9,493 nucleotides of DNA from CAYNLX01 sp964441535 (GTDB taxonomy: Bacteria; Bacillota_I; Bacilli_A; RF39; UBA660), in the NCBI GenBank assembly GCA_964441535.1, contig CAYTXQ010000031.1, forward strand, positions 1 through 9,493, read 5' to 3'. The notes under the pieces were generated by a model. It had not been told where the DNA came from and made no database searches. It worked only from the letters and a program-made list of their open reading frames with translations. Each line of letters opens with the position of its first letter. Within the stretch, counting starts at the first letter, position 1. The position numbers were made by a program, and so were the translations under genes. Shown piece by piece: positions 1-6,710 of the stretch.

Positions 1-734
1 GTAGTAGTAACATTACACTTAGTACCACTTAAAGTACCTTTAGAACAACTATAAGTAGTTGTACCTTTAGTTATTATTGGATCAGTATATACTTTATATT
101 CTTCACCATTTGATATTTTAGCATCAGTAATTATTGTTTCCTCTTTACTATATTCTTCAGTTGAAGATATAGTATCAACTGTACCTTTATAACAATATTT
201 TCCATTTAATGAATAACCACTAGGACAACTAAATGTAGTTTTAGTATTATTATTAGTTTTCTTAAATTCATATTGTGTAGTTAATATTTTACATCCACTA
301 TTACAATTATCATAACATCCAATAGTGTCTAATATATAATCTGATTTATTATTGCAAGATAACATAATTTTTAAAGTATATTCATTATCAGTAATCTTAG
401 TCACTTGAACATAACTGTTCTCATTGCTACATATATTACCATTTTTATCTACAAATTCTAATATCATTTTTTTATCAAGCATATCTTGTAAAGTTAATTT
501 TTTAGATTCATTAATAGTAACAGGTAATTTATCAGTTGTATAATAATCTTTTGCGGCTTCTTTCATAGTTTTAATATTTTCATTAAATACTCTATCAACT
601 AATACTTTAGTATCATTATTTGAAAAATTAAATTTATTTTTGAAAGCAAACATTAATATTATTACAAGAATAACCATTAATATTAAATTAGTAAAAATAT
701 TTTTCCAATTTATTGAACTTTTTTCATCGTACAT
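1..734 (-). CDS. Cysteine-rich, single-pass membrane surface protein (3' partial, runs off left edge)
   Basis: The minus-strand frame is open from an ATG at 734 to the window edge with no stop, giving 244 complete residues. The start is well supported by a strong Shine-Dalgarno GAAGGGGGAA (741-750) seven bases upstream. Residues about 11-31 form one hydrophobic helix after a short charged N-terminus; the rest looks extracellular. Nine cysteines are visible (102, 127, 140, 144, 148, 170, 181, 230, 240). Two copies of a pattern Y/F-S-C-x(2)-G-x-L-x-G-x(2)-C lie at about 169-181 and 229-240, suggesting a repeated small disulfide-bonded module that continues beyond the window. The middle (about 45-140) has a SYVQVTK...YTLKIMLSC stretch reminiscent of pilin-like heads in uncultured Bacillota; that likeness is from memory and weak. 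It lies 20 nt downstream of the other minus-strand gene, so the two are probably co-transcribed. Function unknown. Confidence 0.8.
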   Translation of the reverse strand, partial: MYDEKSSINWKNIFTNLILMVILVIILMFAFKNKFNFSNNDTKVLVDRVFNENIKTMKEAAKDYYTTDKLPVTINESKKLTLQDMLDKKMILEFVDKNGNICSNENSYVQVTKITDNEYTLKIMLSCNNKSDYILDTIGCYDNCNSGCKILTTQYEFKKTNNNTKTTFSCPSGYSLNGKYCYKGTVDTISSTEEYSKEETIITDAKISNGEEYKVYTDPIITKGTTTYSCSKGTLSGTKCNVTT

Positions 735-754
735 AATTATTTCCCCCTTCTTTG

Positions 755-1491
755 TTATTTTGTTTTCTTAAGTGTTGTGGTATCTTCATGCAGAGATTTT
801 TGTTCCTCTGCTAGATTTATCATTGCAGCATCCAACTTATCCATCTCAAAATCCCCATCTTTAGTACTTATAATACAATCTTTTTTATTTAATCTGTTAA
901 TTATATTTTTTGCTGTACATATGTTTTTTTCTTCTTTTCCTTCGGCATTTGTTATTATAACTTCTGTTTTTATATTTTCTCCACCTATAGTAACAACAAC
1001 AGGATGAATACTTTCCATATATGCTATTATAACTACCGGATCAATTTCATCTAAGGATACTTTTTTACCATTTACTTCTAATTGATTATATATTAATGAA
1101 AATTCATCTTTTAGGATATTATCAATTATTTTTAATTTTTTTTCTTTATCAGTAGTATTTAATAAAGAATTAACATAATTATCAAACTTTTTTATAATTG
1201 CTTGTTCTATAGAACCATCTAATGCATATATAGAATAATTTACTTTTTTTGTTTTGTCTTTTGAAGTTATTCCTGCAAAATAATTAACTATATCTACAAA
1301 AGTGTCCATTCCATTAAATAAAACTTCATCTGATAAATCAAACAACTCTATGTCTGTATATTCCTTTTCAGTTTTAATTCCATAAAGAAATCTTAAAGTT
1401 TCTTTAACATCATTTAATGTAAAATTTATATCATTTTTATCAAATTGATTATAAATTTTTTCTGCTCTAGCATTTAATTTTGCTTCATCAG
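755..1491 (-). CDS. Hypothetical protein, 5' end lost in assembly gap
   Basis: The minus-strand frame ends with TAA at 755-757 and stays open upstream to base 1491, where the N run starts, so at least 244 residues are present and the N-terminus is missing. A TTG at 1345 could be misread as its start, but the frame continues through it for 48 more codons (including KLNARAEKIYNQFDK) with no good ribosome site there, so the real start lies in or beyond the gap. I do not recognise a family. The protein is acidic/lysine-rich, has no transmembrane segment in the visible part, and has two cysteines in a stretch CTAKNIINRLNKKDC. The last 25 residues look helical and polar. It lies 20 nt upstream of the cysteine-rich membrane protein gene, whose ribosome site starts 5 nt past this stop, so they likely form an operon and may work together at the envelope. 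Confidence 0.72.
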
Positions 1492-1591
1492 NNNNNNNNN
1501 NNNNNNNNNNNNNNNNNNNNNNNNNNNNNNNNNNNNNNNNNNNNNNNNNNNNNNNNNNNNNNNNNNNNNNNNNNNNNNNNNNNNNNNNNNN
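1492..1591. other. Assembly gap (100 N)
   Basis: Exactly 100 unknown bases. A round length of 100 is the usual placeholder for a gap of unknown size, so true distance and even adjacency of the two flanks are uncertain. The gap hides the 5' end and promoter of the minus-strand operon. Confidence 0.97.
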
Positions 1592-1618
1592 ATTTATATT
1601 AAAAAGTCAAGAGATTTA

Positions 1619-1630
1619 TTACATATGTAA
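1619..1630. repeat. 12-bp perfect palindrome TTACATATGTAA
   Basis: A perfect dyad upstream of the tandem -10 elements of the DUF3048 gene, about 40 bases before the first one. It could be a regulator site, but in AT-rich DNA a 12-bp palindrome is not rare and no second copy was seen in the window. Confidence 0.3.
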
Positions 1631-1648
1631 AAATTTTGTTTTTTCTGC

Positions 1649-1685
1649 TTTAAAAGTAATAAAAATAATGATATTATGATATTAT
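1649..1685 (+). promoter_or_regulatory. Promoter of DUF3048 gene with tandem extended -10 elements
   Basis: A direct repeat TGATATTA (1669-1676, 1677-1684) gives two extended -10 boxes TG-A-TATTAT at 1669-1677 and 1677-1685. The first has TTTAAA (1649-1654, 4 of 6 matches to TTGACA) at 17 bp. Predicted transcript starts at about 1684 and 1692 leave a leader of 25-33 nt to the ATG at 1717, and only 4-12 nt to the ATG at 1696. Confidence 0.5.
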
Positions 1686-1716
1686 ATAAAATGTAATGAA
1701 GAAACGGAGTAATAGG

Positions 1717-2751
1717 ATGAAAAAGCAGTTAAAGAAAATTATAAAAGTATTATTAGTGCTTATAATCGCAGGAGCATTAATATATGTTGTTGGAGTAACT
1801 CAAGGATGGTTTGACAAAGAAGATGTTAAAAAAACTATAAAGAAACTAACACCTACAGTTAAAAAAAGTAACATTAAAATAATAGATGAGGATAGTAATC
1901 AAAGACCTTATGCAATTATGATAGATAATGTTTCTGATGCAAGACCTCAAACTGGAATTAATAAAGCTTATATAGTATACGAATTAATGGTAGAAGGAGG
2001 TCTAACAAGATTAATGGCTGTATTTAAAGATGCAAAAGTTGATCAAATAGGACCTGTTAGAAGTTCAAGACATTATTATTTGGACTATGCTATGGAAAAT
2101 GATGCTATTTATATACATTATGGATGGAGTCCCCAGGCTCAATCTGATATAAGTTCATTGAAAATAAATAATTTAAATGGACTTGCTAATCCTTCTAATA
2201 TGTTCTGGAGAGATTATACTTATCACAAAGGAGAGCATACAGCATATACAAGCATAGAAAAAATTAATAAAGCTGCTGAAAATAAAGGCTATAGATTAAC
2301 AAGTGATGATTCACAATTGTTAGATTATAGCGAAAAATCTATAAAAATGGATGAGACTAAGATAGCTAATGAAATAAAAATAAGTTATTCTTCTGGTACT
2401 AAAGTAACTTATAAATATGATACAGAAAATAAAGTTTATTTAAGATATATGAATGGTTATGAGCATAAGGAAACTAGTAGCGGTCAGTTAAAGGTTAAAA
2501 ATATAATAGCATATAATGTAACTTATGGAAAAATAGCCAATGATGTAAAAGGAAGACAAGAAATGAGTAATACAGGATCTGGTACAGGATATTACTTTAC
2601 TGAAGGTAAATATATGGAAATAAAGTGGTCTAAATCTAGTAGAAGTTCAAAAACAGTTTATACAGATACTAATGGAAAAGAAATAAAAGTTAATGATGGT
2701 AACACTTATATTCAAATATATCCTACTGGTCAGAACATAACTATTTCATAA
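1717..2751 (+). CDS. DUF3048 (YerB-like) membrane-anchored protein
   Basis: The 344-residue product belongs to the DUF3048 family, whose B. subtilis member YerB is a predicted lipoprotein; the biochemical role of the family is not established. Seen here: hydrophobic segment at residues 6-27 after a lysine-rich start, then the N-terminal DUF3048 domain (about 62-200) with RPYAIMIDN (63-71), GPVRSSRHYY (112-121) and HYGWSPQ, and a C-terminal domain (about 218-340) ending in the typical G-x-TYIQIYP strand. There is no lipobox, so this copy is anchored by a helix with the domain outside. An in-frame ATG at 1696 would add seven residues but has no ribosome site and would sit almost at the predicted transcript start; the ATG at 1717 has GGAG (1706-1709) at 7 nt, so I chose it. 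It has its own promoter, and no clear terminator separates it from the next gene. Confidence 0.9.
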   Translation: MKKQLKKIIKVLLVLIIAGALIYVVGVTQGWFDKEDVKKTIKKLTPTVKKSNIKIIDEDSNQRPYAIMIDNVSDARPQTGINKAYIVYELMVEGGLTRLMAVFKDAKVDQIGPVRSSRHYYLDYAMENDAIYIHYGWSPQAQSDISSLKINNLNGLANPSNMFWRDYTYHKGEHTAYTSIEKINKAAENKGYRLTSDDSQLLDYSEKSIKMDETKIANEIKISYSSGTKVTYKYDTENKVYLRYMNGYEHKETSSGQLKVKNIIAYNVTYGKIANDVKGRQEMSNTGSGTGYYFTEGKYMEIKWSKSSRSSKTVYTDTNGKEIKVNDGNTYIQIYPTGQNITIS

Positions 2752-2773
2752 AAACATAAAATATTAATATAAT
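2745..2773 (+). promoter_or_regulatory. Putative promoter for the acidic-tail membrane protein
   Basis: TTCATA (2745-2750, 4 of 6) and a perfect TATAAT (2768-2773) are spaced by 17 bp. The -35 overlaps the stop codon of the preceding DUF3048 gene. The predicted leader is about 30 nt. Read-through from upstream is also possible because I see no terminator between the two genes. Confidence 0.45.
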
Positions 2774-2810
2774 GTATTAAATTAAAGTTTGTTAAAAAGG
2801 GGGAAAAATT

Positions 2811-3077
2811 TTGGTAACTTTATCTAATTTTGTAATTGATAACTATATTTGGTTTATAATTGCAATAATTATCTTAATACTTGCATTAATAGGATATCTA
2901 GCTGACATTTTATTTTCTAAAAAGAAGATAGAAGAAGTTGTTAAACCAGAAGAAGAACTGATTGAAGAACATGATAACGAAGAAGTTGAAGAGTCTGAAA
3001 ATGAAATAGAAGATGAAACAGAAGAAATCGAAGAACTTCAAGAAAAAGAAGAAATTATAGAAGAAAAAGAAGAATAA
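2811..3077 (+). CDS. Small single-pass membrane protein with poly-acidic cytoplasmic tail
   Basis: An 88-residue protein starting with TTG at 2811; the start is decided by a strong GGGGG Shine-Dalgarno (2799-2803) seven bases upstream, and no better ATG follows. Residues about 12-35 are a strongly hydrophobic helix. It is followed by KKK (37-39), which by the positive-inside rule places the C-terminus in the cytoplasm. Residues 40-88 form an extremely acidic tail: 26 Glu and 2 Asp in 49 residues, probably disordered or a charged helix. I recognise no family and no catalytic motif. It precedes cdaA on the same strand but is separated from it by a terminator and a new promoter, so a functional link to c-di-AMP is only positional. 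The low-complexity tail is encoded by a purine-rich run of GAA-type codons. Confidence 0.78.
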   Translation: MVTLSNFVIDNYIWFIIAIIILILALIGYLADILFSKKKIEEVVKPEEELIEEHDNEEVEESENEIEDETEEIEELQEKEEIIEEKEE

Positions 3078-3110
3078 AAAAGTCTTTATAAACTAAAGGC
3101 TTTTTATTTA
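3077..3110 (+). terminator. Intrinsic terminator after the acidic-tail protein gene
   Basis: Stem AAAAAGTCTTT (3077-3087) pairs with AAAGGCTTTTT (3095-3105), 11 bp with one G-U, loop of 7 nt, followed by a T-rich tail. The stem starts on the last base of the TAA stop codon. Confidence 0.8.
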
Positions 3111-3132
3111 TTTATAAATTGTTATTTGTATG

Positions 3133-3161
3133 TAGATAATTATAAATATTTTTGTTATAAT
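3133..3161 (+). promoter_or_regulatory. cdaA-cdaR promoter, extended -10
   Basis: TG-T-TATAAT (3153-3161) is a full extended -10 with a consensus hexamer; TAGATA (3133-3138, 4 of 6) lies 17 bp upstream. Predicted start near 3168, leader about 25 nt, then AGAGGAG ribosome site (3177-3183). The nine-base TGTTATAAT is identical to that before the thioredoxin-like gene. Confidence 0.7.
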
Positions 3162-3192
3162 TAAAAAGAATCAAAAAGAGGAGTGAAATTTT

Positions 3193-4011
3193 ATGACTTT
3201 TACATCAATATGGGCAATTATAACTAGAATAATAGATATATCCCTAGTTTGGTTGATGTTTTACTTTATATTAAAGAATATAAAAAATAATATGAAGATG
3301 GTTCTTATTTTAAAAGGTATAATATTATTGCTTTTAATTAAAGTTGTAAGTAATTTATTAAATCTTTATACTATAGGACTATTATTAGAGTATGTAATTA
3401 TGTGGGGACCGTTAGGAATCATAATTATATTTCAGCCTGAAATTAGAAATGTACTTGAATCTATTGGTAGAACTCAATTATTAGGAAGACATAAAATATT
3501 AACTACTGATGAAAGAGAAAATGTAGTTCATGAAATAATGGACGCAGTAGAATATCTAAAAAAGAATCGTATAGGGGCTCTAATAGTAATAGAAAGAGAT
3601 ATGAGTCTTCAAGATTTCATAGAACCGGCTACAAAAATATATGCTGATTTAAGTGCTCCATTATTAGAATCTATTTTCTTCCCAAATAATCCTATACACG
3701 ACGGAGGAGTAATAATTCAGGGAGATAGATTAACTTGTGCAAGTGCTATATTTAAAACTAGCATGGACCCTAATATAAGTAAAAGACTTGGTACTAGACA
3801 TAGAGCTGCTTTGTGGATTGCAGAAGAAACAGATGCTATAGCTTTAGTTGTAAGTGAGGAAACCGGAAGAATTAGCATAGCTGTCGATAATGAATTAAAC
3901 TACAATCTAACTTTAGATGATTTTAGAATTATGTTAGTTAATGAATTAAAACCAAAAACTGAATTATTCTATGATGCGGATGAAGATGAAAGTGGTGAAG
4001 AAAATGAATAA
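3193..4011 (+). CDS. cdaA: Diadenylate cyclase CdaA (c-di-AMP synthase)
   Basis: Membrane diadenylate cyclase that condenses two ATP into c-di-AMP, the messenger controlling potassium and osmolyte balance in Bacillota. The 272 residues match the usual CdaA length. Three hydrophobic segments (about 8-28, 36-55, 58-80) precede the cytoplasmic DAC domain (about 82-255). The GTRHRAA motif (200-206; RHR 202-204) and SEETG (221-225) are intact. The DGA motif reads DGG (170-172), keeping the metal-binding Asp but replacing Ala, and the residue after RHRAAL is Trp208 where relatives I remember have Gly. The catalytic residues I can check are present, so it is probably active, but both changes sit by the ATP pocket. 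The tail is acidic. The start has AGAGGAG at 9 nt and its own extended -10 promoter. The last 8 nt overlap cdaR, the classic partner. Confidence 0.95.
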   Translation: MTFTSIWAIITRIIDISLVWLMFYFILKNIKNNMKMVLILKGIILLLLIKVVSNLLNLYTIGLLLEYVIMWGPLGIIIIFQPEIRNVLESIGRTQLLGRHKILTTDERENVVHEIMDAVEYLKKNRIGALIVIERDMSLQDFIEPATKIYADLSAPLLESIFFPNNPIHDGGVIIQGDRLTCASAIFKTSMDPNISKRLGTRHRAALWIAEETDAIALVVSEETGRISIAVDNELNYNLTLDDFRIMLVNELKPKTELFYDADEDESGEENE

Positions 4012-5362
4012 GTTTTTAAAGATAGTGACTAATTTCTTCATAACTTTGTATAGATATATAGATAAAATAATAATTACTCCATTAAGTAAGTTGTTTTATA
4101 ATATATCAACAGTTTTAAAAGATAATGATTTAACATTAGAAAAAATTCTTAATAGACCTCAAGTTTTATTATATATTTCTCTTGCTTTAGCAGTAGGAAC
4201 TTTTATATTAATAGATTCTAAAGTGGTCACTTTAGTAGAAACAGAAGCTGAAGTAATTAATAATCAGGAAGTAAAAGTAATATATAATGAAGAAGCTTAT
4301 GTTGTTGAAGGAATACCTGAAACAGTCGATATTACATTAATTGGAAGAAAAAGTGACTTATATTTAGCAAAACAGTTAGGAGATCATGAAGTAGTACTAG
4401 ATTTAACAGAAGAAGGTTTAGGAGAACATAAAGTAAAATTAACTTATAAACAAACAATAGATTCATTAACGTATAAGTTAGATCCTTCAAGTGTATTAGT
4501 AGTAATAAAAGAAAAAGTTAGTGAATTAAAGACTATATCTTATGATTTACTGAATCAAGATAAATTAGATTCTAAATTAAGTGTAAAAGATGTAACTTTA
4601 GATAGAAGCGAAGTAGTAGTTAAAGGTTCTAAAGAAGCGTTAGCTAAAGTAGCTAATGTAAAAGCATTAATAAATCTTGATAATGATGATCTAAAAGAAT
4701 CAGGAAAATTTACTTTAGATTCATTACCTTTAGTTGCATATGACAAGAAAGGCAAAAAATTAACAAATGTAGAAATAGTTCCTAGTACAACAAGTGCATC
4801 TATTCAATTAGATTCTTATTCTTCAGAAGTTCCAATAAAAATAGTACCAACAGGTACTTATACAGTAGGTTATGCTATTTCATCAATAGTTAGTAACGTA
4901 ACAAACGTTACAATATATGGAGATAAAGACATAATATCAGAAATAGATTATGTTACAGTTGAAATCGATATAACAGGACTAACATCTAATAAAACATTTA
5001 ACGTAACAATACCTAAACCAACAGGAGTTAGATCAATCAGCGAGACTTCAGTAAAAGTAGAAATAACTATGGGAGTAGAAACATCTAAAGAAATTGAAGG
5101 CGTAGGAGTAGAAACAAGAAACTTAGGAAGTAATTATACAGTAAATGCATCTTCGATCACTGATACTAAAGTTATAGTTATATTAAAGGGAATAAGTACA
5201 GTTATAGATGATATAGATGCATCTTCAATAACAGCATACCTTGATTTAAGTGGATATGGTCCAGGTGAATATGATGTGCCGGTTAAAGTTCAAGGAACAG
5301 ATGCTAGAGTACAATATTTATCTAAAACTTCTACTATAAAAGTAAAAATAAGTGCTAAATAA
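4004..5362 (+). CDS. cdaR: CdaR, YbbR-domain regulator of CdaA
   Basis: Membrane-anchored partner that modulates CdaA activity in Bacillota. The product is 452 residues: a cytoplasmic N-terminal stretch, one transmembrane helix (about 53-71), then an all-beta extracellular part that divides into about four YbbR-like repeats (roughly 80-168, 172-268, 273-356, 360-450). The repeats end in beta strands such as VLVVIKE and VKVEITM. I chose the ATG at 4004: it overlaps the cdaA stop (ATGAATAA), with GGTGAAG (3994-4000) just upstream, a normal translational-coupling arrangement. An ATG at 3971 in the same frame would add 11 residues (MMRMKMKVVKK) inside the cdaA tail and lacks a convincing ribosome site. 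In most Bacilli glmM follows cdaR; here the operon ends in a terminator and the next gene is convergent. Confidence 0.92.
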   Translation: MNKFLKIVTNFFITLYRYIDKIIITPLSKLFYNISTVLKDNDLTLEKILNRPQVLLYISLALAVGTFILIDSKVVTLVETEAEVINNQEVKVIYNEEAYVVEGIPETVDITLIGRKSDLYLAKQLGDHEVVLDLTEEGLGEHKVKLTYKQTIDSLTYKLDPSSVLVVIKEKVSELKTISYDLLNQDKLDSKLSVKDVTLDRSEVVVKGSKEALAKVANVKALINLDNDDLKESGKFTLDSLPLVAYDKKGKKLTNVEIVPSTTSASIQLDSYSSEVPIKIVPTGTYTVGYAISSIVSNVTNVTIYGDKDIISEIDYVTVEIDITGLTSNKTFNVTIPKPTGVRSISETSVKVEITMGVETSKEIEGVGVETRNLGSNYTVNASSITDTKVIVILKGISTVIDDIDASSITAYLDLSGYGPGEYDVPVKVQGTDARVQYLSKTSTIKVKISAK

Positions 5363-5377
5363 TAGCGCTTATTTTTT
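5344..5377. terminator. Bidirectional terminator shared by cdaR and the DUF378 gene
   Basis: Stem AAAAATAAGTGCT (5344-5356) pairs with AGCGCTTATTTTT (5364-5376), 13 bp with one G-U, loop AAATAAT. The cdaR stop codon (5360-5362) is inside the loop, and the stop of the convergent DUF378 gene (5376-5378) touches the right foot. On the minus strand the same hairpin has one A-C mismatch and is followed by TTTTTACTTTTAT, so it can act both ways. Confidence 0.85.
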
Positions 5378-5588
5378 AGGCTCTGTGTTCAGTTTCTTCA
5401 AATGGTTGGAATAAAATGGCAATACTTATTAATCCGGATAATCCTACTAGGATATAGACAATTTTAGTTAGTATAGTATCTATTCCAAATAAAGTAGTTA
5501 CTAAATTAAAGTCTAAAAGTCCGATTAATCCCCAGTTTATTGCACCAATTATAGAAAAAACTAAGCAAGTCTTGTAAAAAAATTGCAT
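5376..5588 (-). CDS. DUF378 family small membrane protein (YuzA-like)
   Basis: A 70-residue minus-strand protein with the DUF378 signature: a first hydrophobic segment carrying IGAINWGLIGLLDFNLV (residues 14-30), a short turn with LFGID, and a second helix with IVYILVGLSGLISI (44-57). The family consists of small two-helix inner-membrane proteins of unknown function, usually 60-80 residues. The frame can be extended back to a TTG at 5621, adding 11 charged residues (LRIIKIEKSDK), but the ATG at 5588 has a GAGTG element 6-7 nt upstream and gives the typical family N-terminus right before the first helix, so I prefer it. It is the only minus-strand gene right of the gap, converges on cdaR with 13 nt between stop codons, and diverges from the lipoprotein gene across an AT-rich spacer of 104 nt in which I could not single out a promoter. 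Confidence 0.85.
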   Translation of the reverse strand: MQFFYKTCLVFSIIGAINWGLIGLLDFNLVTTLFGIDTILTKIVYILVGLSGLISIAILFQPFEETEHRA

Positions 5589-5692
5589 CTTATCACTCTT
5601 TTCTATTTTTATTATTCTCAATTTTATGTTATTTATGTATGAATATTTAAAAAGTATATAAATATATTTTAATAGAAAAGGAATGTGATGTA

Positions 5693-6682
5693 ATGAAAAA
5701 ACTGTTATTTTGTTTTATGATACTTCTTGTTACAGGGTGTGGAAAAATAAAAGATGATGATGTTATTAAAAGATTTGAAAAGGATGTTACCAAATCTGAT
5801 GCTTATGAAGTAAAGGGTACAATGGATATATTTAGTGATGAAGATACTTTTTCCTATAATATAAATGTAATATATAAAGAAGATGATTTTTATAAAGTTT
5901 CATTAATAAATAAATCTAATAATCATGAACAAATAATATTAAGAAATGAAGAGGGAGTATATGTTGTTACACCTTCACTAAACAAGAGTTTTAAATTTCA
6001 AAGTGAATGGCCTTACAATAGTTCTCAAGCATACGTACCAAAGTCTATATTAACTGATTTAAAAAATGATAAAAACAGAGTGTTTAAAAAAACAAAAGAT
6101 TCTTATACTATTACAGCAAAAGTAGATTATCCAAATAATGATTCTTTAACATATGAAAAAGTTATATTTGACAAAAAATATAATTTAAAGAAAGTAACAG
6201 TATATGATAATAACGATATAGAAAAAATAGTAGTTAATTTTAATAATATTAATTATAAGAAAAAAGTAAGTAAGGATATTTTTGAATTATCAAGTAATGT
6301 AGATGAAAATTGTTGTGAAGAAACAACTGGTAAAATGGATTCTATAATTTATCCTTTATATACTCCTAGCGAAACTTATTTAAAAACAAAAGAAACAATA
6401 GATACTGATGATGGAGAAAGAACTATATTAACATTTTCTGGCGAAAAATCTTTTGTATTAGTAGAAGAACCTGTTTCAATTACTGAAGAACACGAACTAA
6501 TTCCAGTATATGGAGATCCTCTATTATTAAATGATTCAGTAGCGGCTTTAAGTGCCAATTCCATTACATGGAGAAATAATAATATTGAATATTATATTAC
6601 AAGCAATAATTTAACTGAAAATGAAATGTTGCTAATAGCTTCTTCATTAAACAGTAATGCATCTTTAACAGTAGGAAAGTAG
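5693..6682 (+). CDS. LolA-like envelope lipoprotein (YdcC/GerS type)
   Basis: A 329-residue lipoprotein. The N-terminus has a short hydrophobic signal and a clear lipobox VTGC, with lipidated Cys16, so it sits on the outer face of the membrane. Residues about 25-205 are beta-rich with alternating polar/hydrophobic strands (YEVKGTMDIF, YNINVIYKEDDFYKVSL, GVYVVTPSLNKSFKFQS, LKKVTVYDN) as in the LolA/LppX superfamily. Residues about 215-325 resemble the C-terminal module found after LolA-like domains in Bacillota (GEKSFVLVEEP, then SITWRNNNIEYYITSNNLTENEMLLIASSL), similar to DUF4367. Relatives include B. subtilis YdcC and clostridial GerS, which work in sporulation or germination; whether this organism sporulates cannot be told here. 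Start: ATG with AAAGGAA (5677-5683) nine bases upstream. A Cys pair occurs at 207-208. Monocistronic, ending in a strong terminator. Confidence 0.75.
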   Translation: MKKLLFCFMILLVTGCGKIKDDDVIKRFEKDVTKSDAYEVKGTMDIFSDEDTFSYNINVIYKEDDFYKVSLINKSNNHEQIILRNEEGVYVVTPSLNKSFKFQSEWPYNSSQAYVPKSILTDLKNDKNRVFKKTKDSYTITAKVDYPNNDSLTYEKVIFDKKYNLKKVTVYDNNDIEKIVVNFNNINYKKKVSKDIFELSSNVDENCCEETTGKMDSIIYPLYTPSETYLKTKETIDTDDGERTILTFSGEKSFVLVEEPVSITEEHELIPVYGDPLLLNDSVAALSANSITWRNNNIEYYITSNNLTENEMLLIASSLNSNASLTVGK

Positions 6683-6703
6683 AAAAAACTACTTTCTTTT
6701 TTT
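6674..6703 (+). terminator. Intrinsic terminator of the lipoprotein gene
   Basis: Perfect stem GAAAGTAG (6675-6682) with CTACTTTC (6689-6696), loop AAAAAA, followed by seven T (6697-6703). The TAG stop codon (6680-6682) forms the top of the left arm. Confidence 0.9.
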
Positions 6704-6710
6704 ATATTTA

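Noticed and set aside
777..1007. Plus-strand open frame of 76 codons
   Set aside because: Antisense shadow of the minus-strand hypothetical gene; serine/phenylalanine-rich composition typical of reversed lysine/glutamate codons, no ribosome site.
1696..1716. ATG at 1696 as the start of the DUF3048 gene
   Set aside because: No Shine-Dalgarno upstream and almost no leader; ATG 1717 has GGAG at proper distance.
4555..4755. Minus-strand open frame inside cdaR
   Set aside because: Lies wholly inside a confident YbbR-domain gene, with no start signal or recognisable product.
5655..5668. TATATA/TATATT boxes as the lipoprotein promoter
   Set aside because: Several overlapping AT-only candidates and no matching -35; a promoter must be in this spacer but cannot be pinned down by eye.
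6376..6564. Minus-strand open frame inside the lipoprotein gene
   Set aside because: Shadow frame inside a gene with lipobox and conserved C-terminal module.
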